Shown: positions 16,739 to 26,825, counted from the stretch's first letter. The stretch: DNA of 64,000 bases from Flavobacterium jejuense (GCF_006491595.2 NZ_VEVQ02000006.1:1-64000); one strand, 5' to 3'. Translations and numbers: made by a program. The notes: generated by a model not told the origin, from the sequence alone.

Positions 16739-17062
16739 TTATTTTTCTAAGTTATCAATGACTTTAAGTAAAAGTCCTAGTTTTGCAATATCATTACTTA
16801 TTGAAATTAAATATTGGTCTTGTTTCAATTTACTTCCAATTAATAAAAGAGATTCTCCTTTTAGGATAATTTGATTCAATTTTGTTTCATTTAGCTCATC
16901 AACTAGCCCTTCACACATTTCTAAAATAGTACTTGACATTGCACTTATTGTTTGTGGTTTGTCAATATTTATAGAGTCAATAAGATTTCCGTTTTTGTCA
17001 AAGATTAAAGCTGATTCTATTGCTGTTTCTTCAATTAATTTTTGTAACATATTATATTTCAT
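16739..17062 (-). CDS. Roadblock/LC7-family protein
   Basis: The 107-residue protein MKYNMLQKLIEETAIE... matches the compact Roadblock layout: N-terminal helix, ESALIFDKNGNLIDS strand-turn-strand, helix AMSSTILEMCEGLVDEL, strand pair ESLLLIGSKLKQDQYLISIS and final helix LGLLLKVIDNLEK. Such proteins regulate Ras-like GTPases, often of the MglA type tied to motility and polarity. A longer frame reaches 17185, but it crosses a TATCTTTG promoter box (17083-17076) and overlaps the divergent gene, so the ATG at 17062 is chosen. No GTPase gene is adjacent. Confidence 0.65.
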   Translation of the reverse strand: MKYNMLQKLIEETAIESALIFDKNGNLIDSINIDKPQTISAMSSTILEMCEGLVDELNETKLNQIILKGESLLLIGSKLKQDQYLISISNDIAKLGLLLKVIDNLEK

Positions 17063-17075
17063 AGAATTATTACGG

Positions 17076-17083
17076 CAAAGATA
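17076..17083 (-). promoter_or_regulatory. -7 element of the Roadblock pair
   Basis: TATCTTTG on the minus strand, just before the ATG at 17062; a -33 box is not clear. The divergent gene at 17174 has TAGTTTTG at 17148-17155, so the two promoters are back to back. Confidence 0.45.
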
Positions 17084-17173
17084 GATTGTTTTTTTTAAAA
17101 ATGTTAAAAGAATTATAGTTTTTCTGTAATTTATGCTAAAGTTTATGTAGTTTTGTATTAAATTTATTTGTGA

Positions 17174-17485
17174 ATGGAAAATCAAAAAGATATTGAAATT
17201 TTAAAGTCATCTTTAGCTTTAAAATTAGAGTTGTTTAATAAAATTAGATATGGATATGATACTGTAAAAGAAGAATTCAACTTTAAAGATGTTAATAAAG
17301 CCTCTGAAGATTATCCTGTGATTAATGATGAAAAAGAGGTAGTAGATGACTTAGAAAAAGAATTGGTTTTAGTTGATGAAAATGTAGAAGAATTAAAAGT
17401 GGAAAGTAGAAATTCATCAGAACGAAAATCAGCAATGAATATATCTAATTTAGGAACTAGCTACTTTGGTAGAAGAAGAAGATAA
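17174..17485 (+). CDS. Small acidic protein of unknown function with basic tail
   Basis: The 103-residue protein is strongly charged: an acidic middle (EKEVVDDLEKELVLVDENVEEL), predicted coiled or disordered, and a C-terminal SYFGRRRR. There is no signal peptide, membrane helix or known motif. A -7 box TAGTTTTG (17148-17155) and a clean terminator support a real gene. It is divergent from the Roadblock pair with 111 nt between starts, which hints at shared control. It may be a nucleic-acid or partner-binding protein, but that is only inference. Confidence 0.6.
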   Translation: MENQKDIEILKSSLALKLELFNKIRYGYDTVKEEFNFKDVNKASEDYPVINDEKEVVDDLEKELVLVDENVEELKVESRNSSERKSAMNISNLGTSYFGRRRR

Positions 17486-17519
17486 AAAAAAGAACGACTT
17501 ATTAAGTCGTTCTTTTTTA
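17484..17519. terminator. Bidirectional terminator
   Basis: AAAAAAAGAACGACTT pairs with AAGTCGTTCTTTTTT around ATT. It overlaps the stop of the small acidic gene and precedes the stop of the convergent LysM gene. Confidence 0.85.
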
Positions 17520-17528
17520 TTAAGACAC

Positions 17529-17996
17529 TTAGTCAATATTAGGGATTCTTAAAACTTGTCCTGGATAAATTTTATCAGGATGGTCTAGCATAGGCTGATT
17601 GGCTTCAAATATAATATTGAATTTATTAGCATCTCCATAATATTTTTTAGCAATTTTAGATAACCATTCTCCTTTTTCCACCGTATGAAATTGTGCTTCT
17701 GGTTTTGGTTCAGGAGCAATAACAATCATTTGATTATCAACTGTATCAACACCTTCAACATTACCAATTGCTAATACAATTCTTTCTGCATCTTCTTGTT
17801 CGTCCACATCACCTTCCACTACTACATCGTCACCTTTAAGACTAATTTTAATGGTTTTGTATTTTAAACCCAATGCTTTCACATGTTCTAACAGAGCGCT
17901 CGCTTTTAAAACTGCTTTTTCTTCCACTGGAGCTTCTTCTTCTTTTTTGCCAAATAGTTTAGCACCTGCATTTTTTACAAATGAAAATAATCCCAT
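17529..17996 (-). CDS. BON-LysM protein (Kbp/YgaU type)
   Basis: The 155-residue protein starts MGLFSFVKNAGAKLFGKKEE, then has a BON domain (about 28-90, ISLKGDDVVVEGDVDEQEDAE in two strands and a helix) and a LysM domain (about 103-154, HTVEKGEWLSKIAKKYYGDANKFNIIFEANQP as its first part, ending GQVLRIPNI). E. coli Kbp (YgaU), 149 residues, has the same order and binds potassium in the cytoplasm. No signal peptide is present here, which agrees with a Kbp-like cytoplasmic protein and not a cell-wall hydrolase. It is monocistronic. Confidence 0.85.
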   Translation of the reverse strand: MGLFSFVKNAGAKLFGKKEEEAPVEEKAVLKASALLEHVKALGLKYKTIKISLKGDDVVVEGDVDEQEDAERIVLAIGNVEGVDTVDNQMIVIAPEPKPEAQFHTVEKGEWLSKIAKKYYGDANKFNIIFEANQPMLDHPDKIYPGQVLRIPNID

Positions 17997-18066
17997 AATT
18001 CTAGTAGTTTATATGTTAATACTCAAATATAAGAAAATTTAGACTAATTTTTGATTTCTAAAATTA

Positions 18067-21000
18067 TTATTTTGTAACCTTTATAGTACTATTCTTAGAA
18101 TTTGCTGAAAATTCAGGAGCGTACATACTTTGTAAAGTAGAAATACCATCGTTGAAGCTTCCTGAGTTATTGGCGCGAACATCATATTCTAAAATATAGG
18201 TACCTTTATTTATTTTATCAAAGAAAAAATGAGTAGCAATATCTTTTGTACTTTTGTAATAATATAAATTATCCTTTCTTTCATGTTTTGAAATAACATC
18301 AAGTGGTTCAAAACAAGAAGCTCTTAGATCTTTTAAATGAGCAAACTCGATGTCTTCGATTGCTTTTAAAATTAAACGAATAGTTATAATATCACCTATT
18401 TTTAAGTTTTCTTTTTGAATTTCTTTTAAAATAGTTCCATTTCCAGTTTTTTCTTTTTTATATAACTCTTTTTTAATGTTTAAAATGGAGTTTGTACTTT
18501 CTTTTATGTTTTCCAAATTCTCAAAATATTGCCAATAAACTCCTCCATAACTAGGAACATCTGATTTATTTTCAATACTAATAGTTGCCATTTCTTGTGA
18601 AATTTCATCAGTTTTCCAATTGATTTTGATGTAACCTGTTTCTACTTCTTTTTCGTTGGTAGCCAATTTATCACTCAATATTTTTTCATTCCCAATTTTA
18701 AATTTGGTTTTATCTTTTACTGAAGTCCAATCGTTTCCGTGTAATAAAATTGCATAAATAGCTTCAGTAGTTGCTTTTGTAGTTGACCAATTTTTATTTT
18801 GTTTGTTTTTTAGCAACCAAACCTTCATTAAATCAACTGATTTTGTGTCTTGGATAACTTCGTTAAATGCTTCAATCAATACAGCTTGTGTTTCTATCGG
18901 AGATTGGTACCAATACCAACTTTTAGTATTTTCAATCCAATACATGCCTAAATCTTCATTCAAAGAAGCTGTTTCTTTTAAATGGGTTATCATTTTTTTT
19001 GCCATTTCAACTTCACCAAAACGATTGAGAATTAAAGCTAATTGTCCTTTTTGGTACAAAGAATAGTTTAGCCAATTTTTTTTGACTTCTTTTAATTGCA
19101 TTTGAAGAAGTGAATCTAATTTTGTAGCAATTGGGTATTCTTTTACAAAGAAACTTCTCATGTATAAATAGTGGATGTTATTGTAAGAATAGTTTCTGAA
19201 TATTGTTTTGTTATCTTCATATTGCGAAATGAATTTTTGGTCTAAAAATGGAATACCTTTGGTAACTATTTTTTTATATTTAGCTTTATCATTTGGAAAT
19301 AAAACATTTAAATGACCAATTCCTGCTAAAATATGTTGGGTAATAAATGGATTTTCATTGCCACCATCAAACCAAGGAAATCCTCCAGAAGGTAATAATT
19401 TGGCTTCTAGTTTTTCTAAAGTTTGCTCTTCTTTGTTTTTTAACGTTGCCAAATCAAATAAATAAGCCAGTTGCTTGTTCTTTTCAGTTTTGTCTTCAGA
19501 ATCGAAAAACCAGGGTGTTTCTGCTAAAAGAATAGATTTTAATTCTTCATTGATTATAAGTTTACTTTTTGGACTTTTTTTGTTTCTATAGGATTCAAAT
19601 AAACTCGCAATTTTTGGATTTTTGGTAACAATTTCACTAGCAATTGTATTTGCATAATAACGTGCAAAAGTTTGTTCTGCACATTCATGTTCAAATTCCA
19701 TTAAATAAGGTAAAGACTGAATTGCAAACCAAATAGGGTTTGTAGTGTATTCTAACGTGAAATTATGATTTTGTAAAGTAGTTGAAGTGTTGTTTTTTAG
19801 ATTTTCGAATACATATTCTTTCTTACTGTTTTCCCTTACCCAAAGCGGAATGCTTTCAGTTACCAAAATTTTATTACTTAAGACAGGTAAAATATTTTCT
19901 TCACCATCTGAAAAAGTACCCGATTTTGCTACAATTTTATATTGTAATCCTTGTAAGTTTTCAGGAATGGTAATCGTCCATGAAACAGAAATACTTTCTT
20001 TTGGTTTACAAATAAAATCTTTTCTATTGTTTAAATTTAAAGAGATACTATCAATTGCTTTTCCGTTGGTAGCATCAAATAAAAGAAGCATGGCAAGACC
20101 AGCTTTGGTTTCATTAGTCATATTTACCACTTTTGTAGTAATAGTAAGTGTATCTTTTTCTCTTACAAAACGAGGTAAATTTGGCATGACCATAATGTTT
20201 TTTTGCGAAATAATCTCGTTTTGAAAATAACCCGTTTCAAAGTTTTTATTATGACCTAACAAACGCAATTTCCATCTTGTTAAAGATTCAGGAGAAGTGA
20301 AAGAAAGGATTATTTTACCTTCTTTATCTGTTTGTAATTGCGGAAAAAAGAAAGCAGTTTCGTTAAAGTTAGTTCTTGTTTTTACTTGGGTGATTTCTTT
20401 TAAAGCTTGTTTTGTAGTGATAATGATTACTCCATTTGAGGCTCTAGAACCATATAAAGCAACAGCGGAAGCGTCTTTTAAGACGGAAACACTTTCAATA
20501 TTTTCAACTTTTAATTTTGCAAAATATGAAGAGTCTACAGGAATGCCATCTACAATATACAATGGGTTAATTTCTTTATTAACAGAACTTGTGCCTCGTA
20601 TTCTAACAGAACTTGCATTTCCAACTTGTCCGGATCCAGAGGAAACATATACGCCATCAACGGCTCCATTTAATATGCTAAACAAAAGAGTATCATCTGC
20701 AACTGTATCTTTTATTTTAGAAACATTACCGGTCAGATTCCTTTTTGTTTCCATACCATAACCAACAACAACAACTTCTTGTAAAGCATTTGTATCTTCT
20801 TGTAATGTAATATAGATAGTGTTGTTTTTACCTTTTACTGTGTAATAAGTGTCAATCGTTCCTATATAAGAAATTGTCAAAATTTCATTTGCCTCTGCTT
20901 GAATACTAAAATTGCCATCAAAATCACTAGTAGTTCCTCTTTTTGTTCCTTGAACAGTTATATTGGCACCAGCTAAAGGACCAAACTTATCTAAAATTGT

Positions 21001-24000
21001 TCCTGTTATTATTTTTGCGTCTTTCGGAATTTCTGTTAATGATTCAATCGTTTCCAGGTATTTTTCTTGCGCATATTTGCTGTAGGACCCATTAAAGTTG
21101 AATCCAAACCAATTGAGTTGTGGGTTTTTTATGTAATACTGATAATATTTTATGCTTTGGTCAAATTTATTAAAATAAACGTATTTGGATTTATCTTCAT
21201 AAAAACGTGGATAATCTGGACTGGAATAATTCTCGTTAAAATTCAATTTTGTATCCCATTCTTTTTGAGTAAATTGGTCTAGCGAACTATCATACATACT
21301 AGCTAAAACTTCTGTTTCTAATTTTTGATTGAGTATTTTAAAAGACCAATTTTCTTTACTTCCTGGTTCTATTTTGTTGCGAAGACTAATAATTTCAAAT
21401 TCTAATTTTTTGGCTATTTCTTCTTTTGAAACGCTATAAGTTTTATTAAAAGTTTCATTGTCGTAACGAGTTGAAAAATGAAAGAATAAGTTCTCTTTTG
21501 ATGAAGCTTGTTTTTTAATTTTAAGCTTTCCAATTCCATTTGTAAGTTGTACAACAAATTCTTTATCCAGTTCTTTACCAATGTAAAACCTTGAAAAAAT
21601 ATTTAAATCTGGAATAACTGATTGAAATTCGAATTCAAAATAATCACTTTTTGCCTCTGTAACATCTTTGAAAGTAAATAAAACTGATTCGTTAAAAATT
21701 TCTTTTCTTGATTTTAGCTCAAATGAATGTGTACCTTCAATTTGATTGTTTTTACTGTCGAATGCTTTGGCAATTAATTTATAATTTCCCTTTTTTAATT
21801 TTTTTAAAGAATCTAACAGAACTGTTTTTTTGTTTTTTGTGTCGAAAGAAATTGTTTTTATGAGTATTTCATTTATTTTAGTGTCGTTTACATCAAAAGG
21901 CTCATTTGGAAATAACTTTCTAAAATCTTTTTCAACTATGCTTTGAATTTCTGGAATTGAAAATAATCTTGGTTTTAGAAATTGTTTTTTCTCTATATAA
22001 TAAATTTCTATTTTACCTTTTGCATCAATAGGATAATCATTTAATGTAGTAGCTGTGATAGTAAGATGGTTTTCTTCTTCTTTATATAAGGTTGGGTTTG
22101 TAGAAATACTTAATTTTAGAGTTCGATTTTCAACTTTTACATATTTAGAAGCGGTTCTAGTTTCTCCATTTAAATCGATAACTTCTGCTTCAATAGTGTA
22201 ATTAATTTCTCTAATATCTTTATTTTCAACTAAACTATCATTTGCGGTTATACTAATAGTGAAATTTCCTTTTGAATCCGTTTCAATGGTATTTGTTATG
22301 TCTTCTCTTTCTAGGTTTTCGATGTATTTATTGGTATAAATCCTTTTAGAAATTGTATAATTTACTGTAGCATTGGTAAGATTACTTCCAGCTAAAGTTT
22401 TGGTATTTCCAACTATTTTTAAAGTGTCACTTAAAGTGTAATTTTCCTTTATACTTTCAAAAGAGACTTCAAATGTTGGACGTTTATATTCTTCTACTTG
22501 GAAATTGAATTCATTGTCATAATCAAAATCTACATTATCCCAAAATTGATGTTCGTCTTCTTTTTCATCATAATATTTTTTATCATTGTCATAGTTATCG
22601 GGTTCATCAATTGTAACTGAAAATTGACCTGTTAAAATATTTTTTGGAAGATCAAATTCTCCAGCGAAAGAGCCAAAATCGTTGGTTTGTACTTCATATT
22701 CTTTCAAGGTGTTTGAATTGGCATCTTCAATCAGTACTGAGACAGTTAAATGGGGAACAATACTTTTTTCTCCATTTATATTTTGAATGATAATTCCTTT
22801 GTAATAGACTTTTTGACCTGGTCGATATATAGCTCTGTCAAAATAGACTTTGGCTTTAGCTTCAAAATCTTCGTATTTAAAATCTTCTTTATCTTTTTTA
22901 TAAAACCAACCTTTGTTGTAATTGCTAACTAATGTATCTTTTTTATGAATAAAGTAAATATCAGAATTAGGATTTTTAGAGGTTTTTTTTACATATTTCT
23001 TTTTCTTAAAGTCTACTTTTCCTAGAGCATCAGTTAGTTTAGTTTCTTCGTTATTTCTAACGATTATGTTTTGAAGTGGTTTTCCTGTTTTTCTATCCGA
23101 AACATAGAAATAATCGTATTTGTCATCACTGTCTTTTATATAAGCAATATTTGAAACCGTTATAGTTTGGTATTCATAATTGTCTTTAACTAGTTTTTGA
23201 CTGTTAGGTTGGAAGACTAATATATAATCACCTAATGGAATTTGTTCCAAAAGTATTTCGGTAGTATATGTAAAGTAATCTTTTTTATTTGAAAGTATTC
23301 GTGTGTAAGTTTTTACAGCTTTATTTTTATCAACAAAATCTCGAAAAATTGAATCTGGTTTTTTTGTATTCTTGAATGCATTAAAGTTTTTCGGAATTTT
23401 AAAATAATGAATGGTTAATGTGTCTATGTTTTTATATGTAATATGAGCTCTAGTATTTTCATTTTCGTAAAGTGTATTTTTTATTTGAATATTTAATACT
23501 TTTCTTAATATGTTGTTTTTTAAGATTTCGGCTTCAGCCAAAGCATTATTATTTACTCTAGAATTTAAAACGGAATCACAAATTACTAATACTTCATTAT
23601 AGTAATTTTTTTCTGAATTTTTATTGGTAATAGAATTAAAATATTTGGCTTTATCAACTTTTAATTGTTGTTGTAGATGTTTGTTTTTTGTAGTTTCTTC
23701 GAGCGATTTTAATTCTTTTATGTAAAGTGTATTGTTTTTGAAAATAGAATGTATATAATTAAGTCTGTTTGAATAGGCTTTGTCTAATTTGTCTGTATCT
23801 TTTTTACTATAATAAGCTTCGTATTGTTGAAGTAAAGTAATAGTTTTTTTGAAGTTTATATTATAAATGATGTCAGTTGAAGTACTTATGAATGTTGAAG
23901 GATTAGCGTATAGCTTTTCAATAAAAGTATTGTTTTTATTTGTTCTACTTATTTCCCAGTTGTTTTTATTGTTTTTTCTGTAAGTAAATAATTCGTTCCA

Positions 24001-24573
24001 TAAATAGTCATATAAAGTATAATTTTTGGCATTAATGTCTGGAGAAATAGTAAAAATGTCTTTAAATTGTATTATATTTTGTTGTTGTAAAATGATTCTG
24101 TTTTGTAGAGTGTTTTCATAGGCTTTTTCAATTTCGCTTTCAAATTTCGTTGAAGTCCAAAGAAGAAAATTAGTTTCGTTTTCATTTTCTATTTTGGTTC
24201 TGTTTCTAATTTTAGTGTAACTATTTTGCTTATAATAATTCTCCAATATTGAGGCGTAGATACAATTTAAGATAGCCTTTGTGGTTTCATCAGCTTCTCT
24301 AATTTCATTATTTAGATTTACTATTATTTTAGATTGGGCGTCTTCTTCAAGTGCTTGTGTGAATTTTGAAGTATAGAAAAATGTTTTTATAATTTGAATT
24401 TTATCTTTTTTACGTTTTGCTTTTTTATAGATATTTTCCACAACTTCAAATGCAGAACGAGTTTTTCCATCGAGTTCGTGTTGGTAAACTTCTTGCCATT
24501 CTTTATCATAATTTGATTGAGAAAATAATGAAGCACAAATTAGGGAGAATAAGAGGATGGTATAATTTTTCAT
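18067..24573 (-). CDS. Alpha-2-macroglobulin-family protein with nested SusC-like plug
   Basis: The 2168-residue exported protein has a signal peptide ending LFSQ. About 575-660 is an MG2-type domain (YFDRAIYRPGQKVYYKG). About 1185-1265 is a carboxypeptidase-D-like regulatory domain (ITGTILDKFGPLAGANI), followed to about 1390 by a TonB-receptor plug (VRIRGTSSV, LYIVDGIPVD, VLKDASAVALYGSRASNG). Macroglobulin sequence resumes (LQTDKEGKIILSFTSPESLT), and a thioester-type motif HECAEQTF is near residue 1630, then the alpha-helical thioester domain and receptor-like C-terminus. Bacterial macroglobulins trap proteases in the periplasm or at the surface. No barrel follows the plug. The usual partner PBP1C is not next to it. 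The call is firm; the role of the plug is unknown. Confidence 0.85.
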   Translation of the reverse strand: MKNYTILLFSLICASLFSQSNYDKEWQEVYQHELDGKTRSAFEVVENIYKKAKRKKDKIQIIKTFFYTSKFTQALEEDAQSKIIVNLNNEIREADETTKAILNCIYASILENYYKQNSYTKIRNRTKIENENETNFLLWTSTKFESEIEKAYENTLQNRIILQQQNIIQFKDIFTISPDINAKNYTLYDYLWNELFTYRKNNKNNWEISRTNKNNTFIEKLYANPSTFISTSTDIIYNINFKKTITLLQQYEAYYSKKDTDKLDKAYSNRLNYIHSIFKNNTLYIKELKSLEETTKNKHLQQQLKVDKAKYFNSITNKNSEKNYYNEVLVICDSVLNSRVNNNALAEAEILKNNILRKVLNIQIKNTLYENENTRAHITYKNIDTLTIHYFKIPKNFNAFKNTKKPDSIFRDFVDKNKAVKTYTRILSNKKDYFTYTTEILLEQIPLGDYILVFQPNSQKLVKDNYEYQTITVSNIAYIKDSDDKYDYFYVSDRKTGKPLQNIIVRNNEETKLTDALGKVDFKKKKYVKKTSKNPNSDIYFIHKKDTLVSNYNKGWFYKKDKEDFKYEDFEAKAKVYFDRAIYRPGQKVYYKGIIIQNINGEKSIVPHLTVSVLIEDANSNTLKEYEVQTNDFGSFAGEFDLPKNILTGQFSVTIDEPDNYDNDKKYYDEKEDEHQFWDNVDFDYDNEFNFQVEEYKRPTFEVSFESIKENYTLSDTLKIVGNTKTLAGSNLTNATVNYTISKRIYTNKYIENLEREDITNTIETDSKGNFTISITANDSLVENKDIREINYTIEAEVIDLNGETRTASKYVKVENRTLKLSISTNPTLYKEEENHLTITATTLNDYPIDAKGKIEIYYIEKKQFLKPRLFSIPEIQSIVEKDFRKLFPNEPFDVNDTKINEILIKTISFDTKNKKTVLLDSLKKLKKGNYKLIAKAFDSKNNQIEGTHSFELKSRKEIFNESVLFTFKDVTEAKSDYFEFEFQSVIPDLNIFSRFYIGKELDKEFVVQLTNGIGKLKIKKQASSKENLFFHFSTRYDNETFNKTYSVSKEEIAKKLEFEIISLRNKIEPGSKENWSFKILNQKLETEVLASMYDSSLDQFTQKEWDTKLNFNENYSSPDYPRFYEDKSKYVYFNKFDQSIKYYQYYIKNPQLNWFGFNFNGSYSKYAQEKYLETIESLTEIPKDAKIITGTILDKFGPLAGANITVQGTKRGTTSDFDGNFSIQAEANEILTISYIGTIDTYYTVKGKNNTIYITLQEDTNALQEVVVVGYGMETKRNLTGNVSKIKDTVADDTLLFSILNGAVDGVYVSSGSGQVGNASSVRIRGTSSVNKEINPLYIVDGIPVDSSYFAKLKVENIESVSVLKDASAVALYGSRASNGVIIITTKQALKEITQVKTRTNFNETAFFFPQLQTDKEGKIILSFTSPESLTRWKLRLLGHNKNFETGYFQNEIISQKNIMVMPNLPRFVREKDTLTITTKVVNMTNETKAGLAMLLLFDATNGKAIDSISLNLNNRKDFICKPKESISVSWTITIPENLQGLQYKIVAKSGTFSDGEENILPVLSNKILVTESIPLWVRENSKKEYVFENLKNNTSTTLQNHNFTLEYTTNPIWFAIQSLPYLMEFEHECAEQTFARYYANTIASEIVTKNPKIASLFESYRNKKSPKSKLIINEELKSILLAETPWFFDSEDKTEKNKQLAYLFDLATLKNKEEQTLEKLEAKLLPSGGFPWFDGGNENPFITQHILAGIGHLNVLFPNDKAKYKKIVTKGIPFLDQKFISQYEDNKTIFRNYSYNNIHYLYMRSFFVKEYPIATKLDSLLQMQLKEVKKNWLNYSLYQKGQLALILNRFGEVEMAKKMITHLKETASLNEDLGMYWIENTKSWYWYQSPIETQAVLIEAFNEVIQDTKSVDLMKVWLLKNKQNKNWSTTKATTEAIYAILLHGNDWTSVKDKTKFKIGNEKILSDKLATNEKEVETGYIKINWKTDEISQEMATISIENKSDVPSYGGVYWQYFENLENIKESTNSILNIKKELYKKEKTGNGTILKEIQKENLKIGDIITIRLILKAIEDIEFAHLKDLRASCFEPLDVISKHERKDNLYYYKSTKDIATHFFFDKINKGTYILEYDVRANNSGSFNDGISTLQSMYAPEFSANSKNSTIKVTK

Positions 24574-24715
24574 GGAATATGTTTTCTAGTATAGAGTATA
24601 AAAAGAGTGAAAAGGTTGGATTGTTTTGTAAAAAAAATCTTCAACTAAGATAAATGTTTTTTTACTTAAGGATAAATCATTGTATTTTCTTAATTTTGAA
24701 TAAAAATTTGCTGCT

Positions 24716-25402
24716 ATGTACAAATTCATTTTGTTTTTTTTACCATTTTTTGTTTTCTCACAGAATAATTTTGACAAAGGAGAGAAATTGTATAATCAAA
24801 AAAAATATGATGAAGCTAAAGTTTATTTTGAAGCTCATTTGAAAATAAATCCTAATGATTATAAAGCAATAGAATACATTGGTGATATTGCAGGTTACTA
24901 TGAGAAATGGGATGAAGTGATTGAGAAATATAAAATCTTAAAAGATAAATTTCCACAGAATGCAAATTACCATTATAAATATGGTGGTGCTATGGGAATG
25001 AAAGCGAAAGAATGTAATAAATTTAAAGCATTAGGAATGATTGATGAAATTGAAGAATCGTTCAAAACTGCTGCTAAGTTAGATTCTAAACATACAGATA
25101 CCCGCTGGGCTTTGGTGATTTTATATTTAGAATTACCAGCAATAATAGGAGGTAGTGAGAAAAAGTCTCAAAGATATGCTGATGAACTAATGAGTATTTC
25201 TAAAATCGATGGTTTACTAGCAAAAGGTCATATAGATGAATATTTTGAACGTTACAATTCAGCTGAAAAATATTTTATGAAAGGCGTAGCTTTAACACAT
25301 TCAAAAATGGCTTATCAACGTTTGATTAGTTTATATAGAAAAATGAAACTTCCGCAAAAAGCAGAAGTTCTTGTAGATGAATCTGAAAAATACAATAAAT
25401 AA
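24716..25402 (+). CDS. Exported tetratricopeptide-repeat protein
   Basis: The 228-residue protein has a signal peptide (MYKFILFFLPFFVFSQ) and at least three TPR-like helix pairs (GEKLYNQKKYDEAKVYFEAH, AIEYIGDIAGYYEKWDEVIE, YFERYNSAEKYFMKGVAL). TPRs mediate protein contacts, here in the periplasm. It is divergent from the macroglobulin gene with 142 nt between starts and 60 nt upstream of mpl, with which it may be co-transcribed. No catalytic motif is seen. Confidence 0.75.
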   Translation: MYKFILFFLPFFVFSQNNFDKGEKLYNQKKYDEAKVYFEAHLKINPNDYKAIEYIGDIAGYYEKWDEVIEKYKILKDKFPQNANYHYKYGGAMGMKAKECNKFKALGMIDEIEESFKTAAKLDSKHTDTRWALVILYLELPAIIGGSEKKSQRYADELMSISKIDGLLAKGHIDEYFERYNSAEKYFMKGVALTHSKMAYQRLISLYRKMKLPQKAEVLVDESEKYNK

Positions 25403-25462
25403 TTTATGTTAGAAGTTTCAAGGTTTTCCTTAGAATTTCCAACTTCAAATTTCAAATTTTAA

Positions 25463-26818
25463 ATGAATACACATTTTATAGCTATTGGTGGTGCTGCTAT
25501 GCATAATTTGGCACTAGCCCTTCATAATAAAGGATATAAAGTAACAGGTAGTGATGATGCCATTTTTGAGCCTTCAAAATCTAGATTAGATAAGAAAGGA
25601 TTGTTACCAAAAGAGTTAGGTTGGTTTCCTGAAAAAATCACTTCTGATTTAGATGCGATTATTCTTGGTATGCATGCGAAAGGAGATAATCCTGAATTGT
25701 TAAAAGCGAAGGAATTGGGATTGAAGATTTATTCCTATCCAGAATTTCTTTATGAACAATCTAAAAATAAAACGAGAGTTGTAATTGGTGGTTCTCATGG
25801 TAAAACTACTATTACTTCTATGATACTTCATGTAATGCATTTTCATGCTATCGAAGTAGATTATATGGTAGGAGCACAGTTAGAGGGTTTTGATACGATG
25901 GTTCACCTTACTGAAGAAAATGATTTTATTGTATTAGAAGGAGATGAATATTTGTCTTCACCGATAGACTTACGTCCAAAATTCCATTTGTACCAACCTA
26001 ATATAGCTTTACTGTCAGGAATTGCATGGGATCATATTAATGTGTTTCCAACATTTGATAATTACATAGACCAATTTAGGATTTTTACTAATCAAATTAC
26101 TAAAGGTGGTATTTTAGTTTATAATGAAGAAGATAAAACTGTTAAGCAAGTAGCAGAAGAAACGGAAAACCCAATCCGTAAAATTGCCTATTATACACCT
26201 AATCATGTTGTAGAAAACGGAGTAACTTTATTAGATACACCAGAAGGACCAATGCCAATTGAAGTTTTTGGATCTCATAATCTAAATAATTTAGCTGGAG
26301 CTAAATGGGTTTGTCAATGTATGGGTGTGGATGAAGCTGAATTTTACGAAGCGATTGGGAGTTTTAAAGGAGCAAGCAAGCGATTAGAAAAAATTGCAGA
26401 AAGCAGCAATAAAGTTGCCTATAAAGATTTTGCACATTCACCAAGTAAAGTATCTGCCACAACTAAAGCAGTTAAAAATCAATATCCAGATAGAAAATTA
26501 GTAGCTTGTTTAGAATTACATACATACAGTAGTTTAAATGCAGAATTCTTAAAAGAATATGAAGGAGCTTTAGATAGTGCAGATGTAGCAGTAGTTTTTT
26601 ATTCTCCTGATGCTATAAAAATTAAACAACTAGAAGAGGTTACTTATAATCAAATTGCTCAATCTTTTAAAAGGAATGATTTGATTATTTATACAAATCC
26701 TAAAGAATTTAAAGAGTTTATTTTTACTCAAAACTTTACTGATAGCACTTTGTTACTAATGAGTTCAGGTAATTATGGAGGTTTGAATTTTGATGAGGTA
26801 AAGGGCTTGATTAGTTAA
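25463..26818 (+). CDS. mpl: Murein tripeptide ligase (Mpl)
   Basis: The 451-residue protein is a Mur-ligase family member: N-terminal FIAIGGAAMHNLALALHNKG, ATP-binding GGSHGKTTITSM, FIVLEGDEYLSSPIDLRPKF, LSGIAWDHINVFP, GSHNLNNLAGA and FAHSPSKVSATTKAV. Mpl rejoins L-Ala-D-Glu-meso-Dap tripeptide to UDP-MurNAc, recycling cell-wall peptide. The VLEGDEY and DFAHSPSKV motifs separate it from MurC. It sits after a periplasmic TPR gene and ahead of a convergent DUF1287 gene. Confidence 0.93.
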   Translation: MNTHFIAIGGAAMHNLALALHNKGYKVTGSDDAIFEPSKSRLDKKGLLPKELGWFPEKITSDLDAIILGMHAKGDNPELLKAKELGLKIYSYPEFLYEQSKNKTRVVIGGSHGKTTITSMILHVMHFHAIEVDYMVGAQLEGFDTMVHLTEENDFIVLEGDEYLSSPIDLRPKFHLYQPNIALLSGIAWDHINVFPTFDNYIDQFRIFTNQITKGGILVYNEEDKTVKQVAEETENPIRKIAYYTPNHVVENGVTLLDTPEGPMPIEVFGSHNLNNLAGAKWVCQCMGVDEAEFYEAIGSFKGASKRLEKIAESSNKVAYKDFAHSPSKVSATTKAVKNQYPDRKLVACLELHTYSSLNAEFLKEYEGALDSADVAVVFYSPDAIKIKQLEEVTYNQIAQSFKRNDLIIYTNPKEFKEFIFTQNFTDSTLLLMSSGNYGGLNFDEVKGLIS

Positions 26819-26825
26819 TGTGACA

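Noticed and set aside
17063-17185. N-terminal extension of the Roadblock-like protein
   Set aside because: It overlaps the divergent gene start and contains the TATCTTTG box.
19782-20761. Plus-strand frames inside the macroglobulin gene
   Set aside because: They are antisense shadows of a well-supported gene, with no promoter or family motif.
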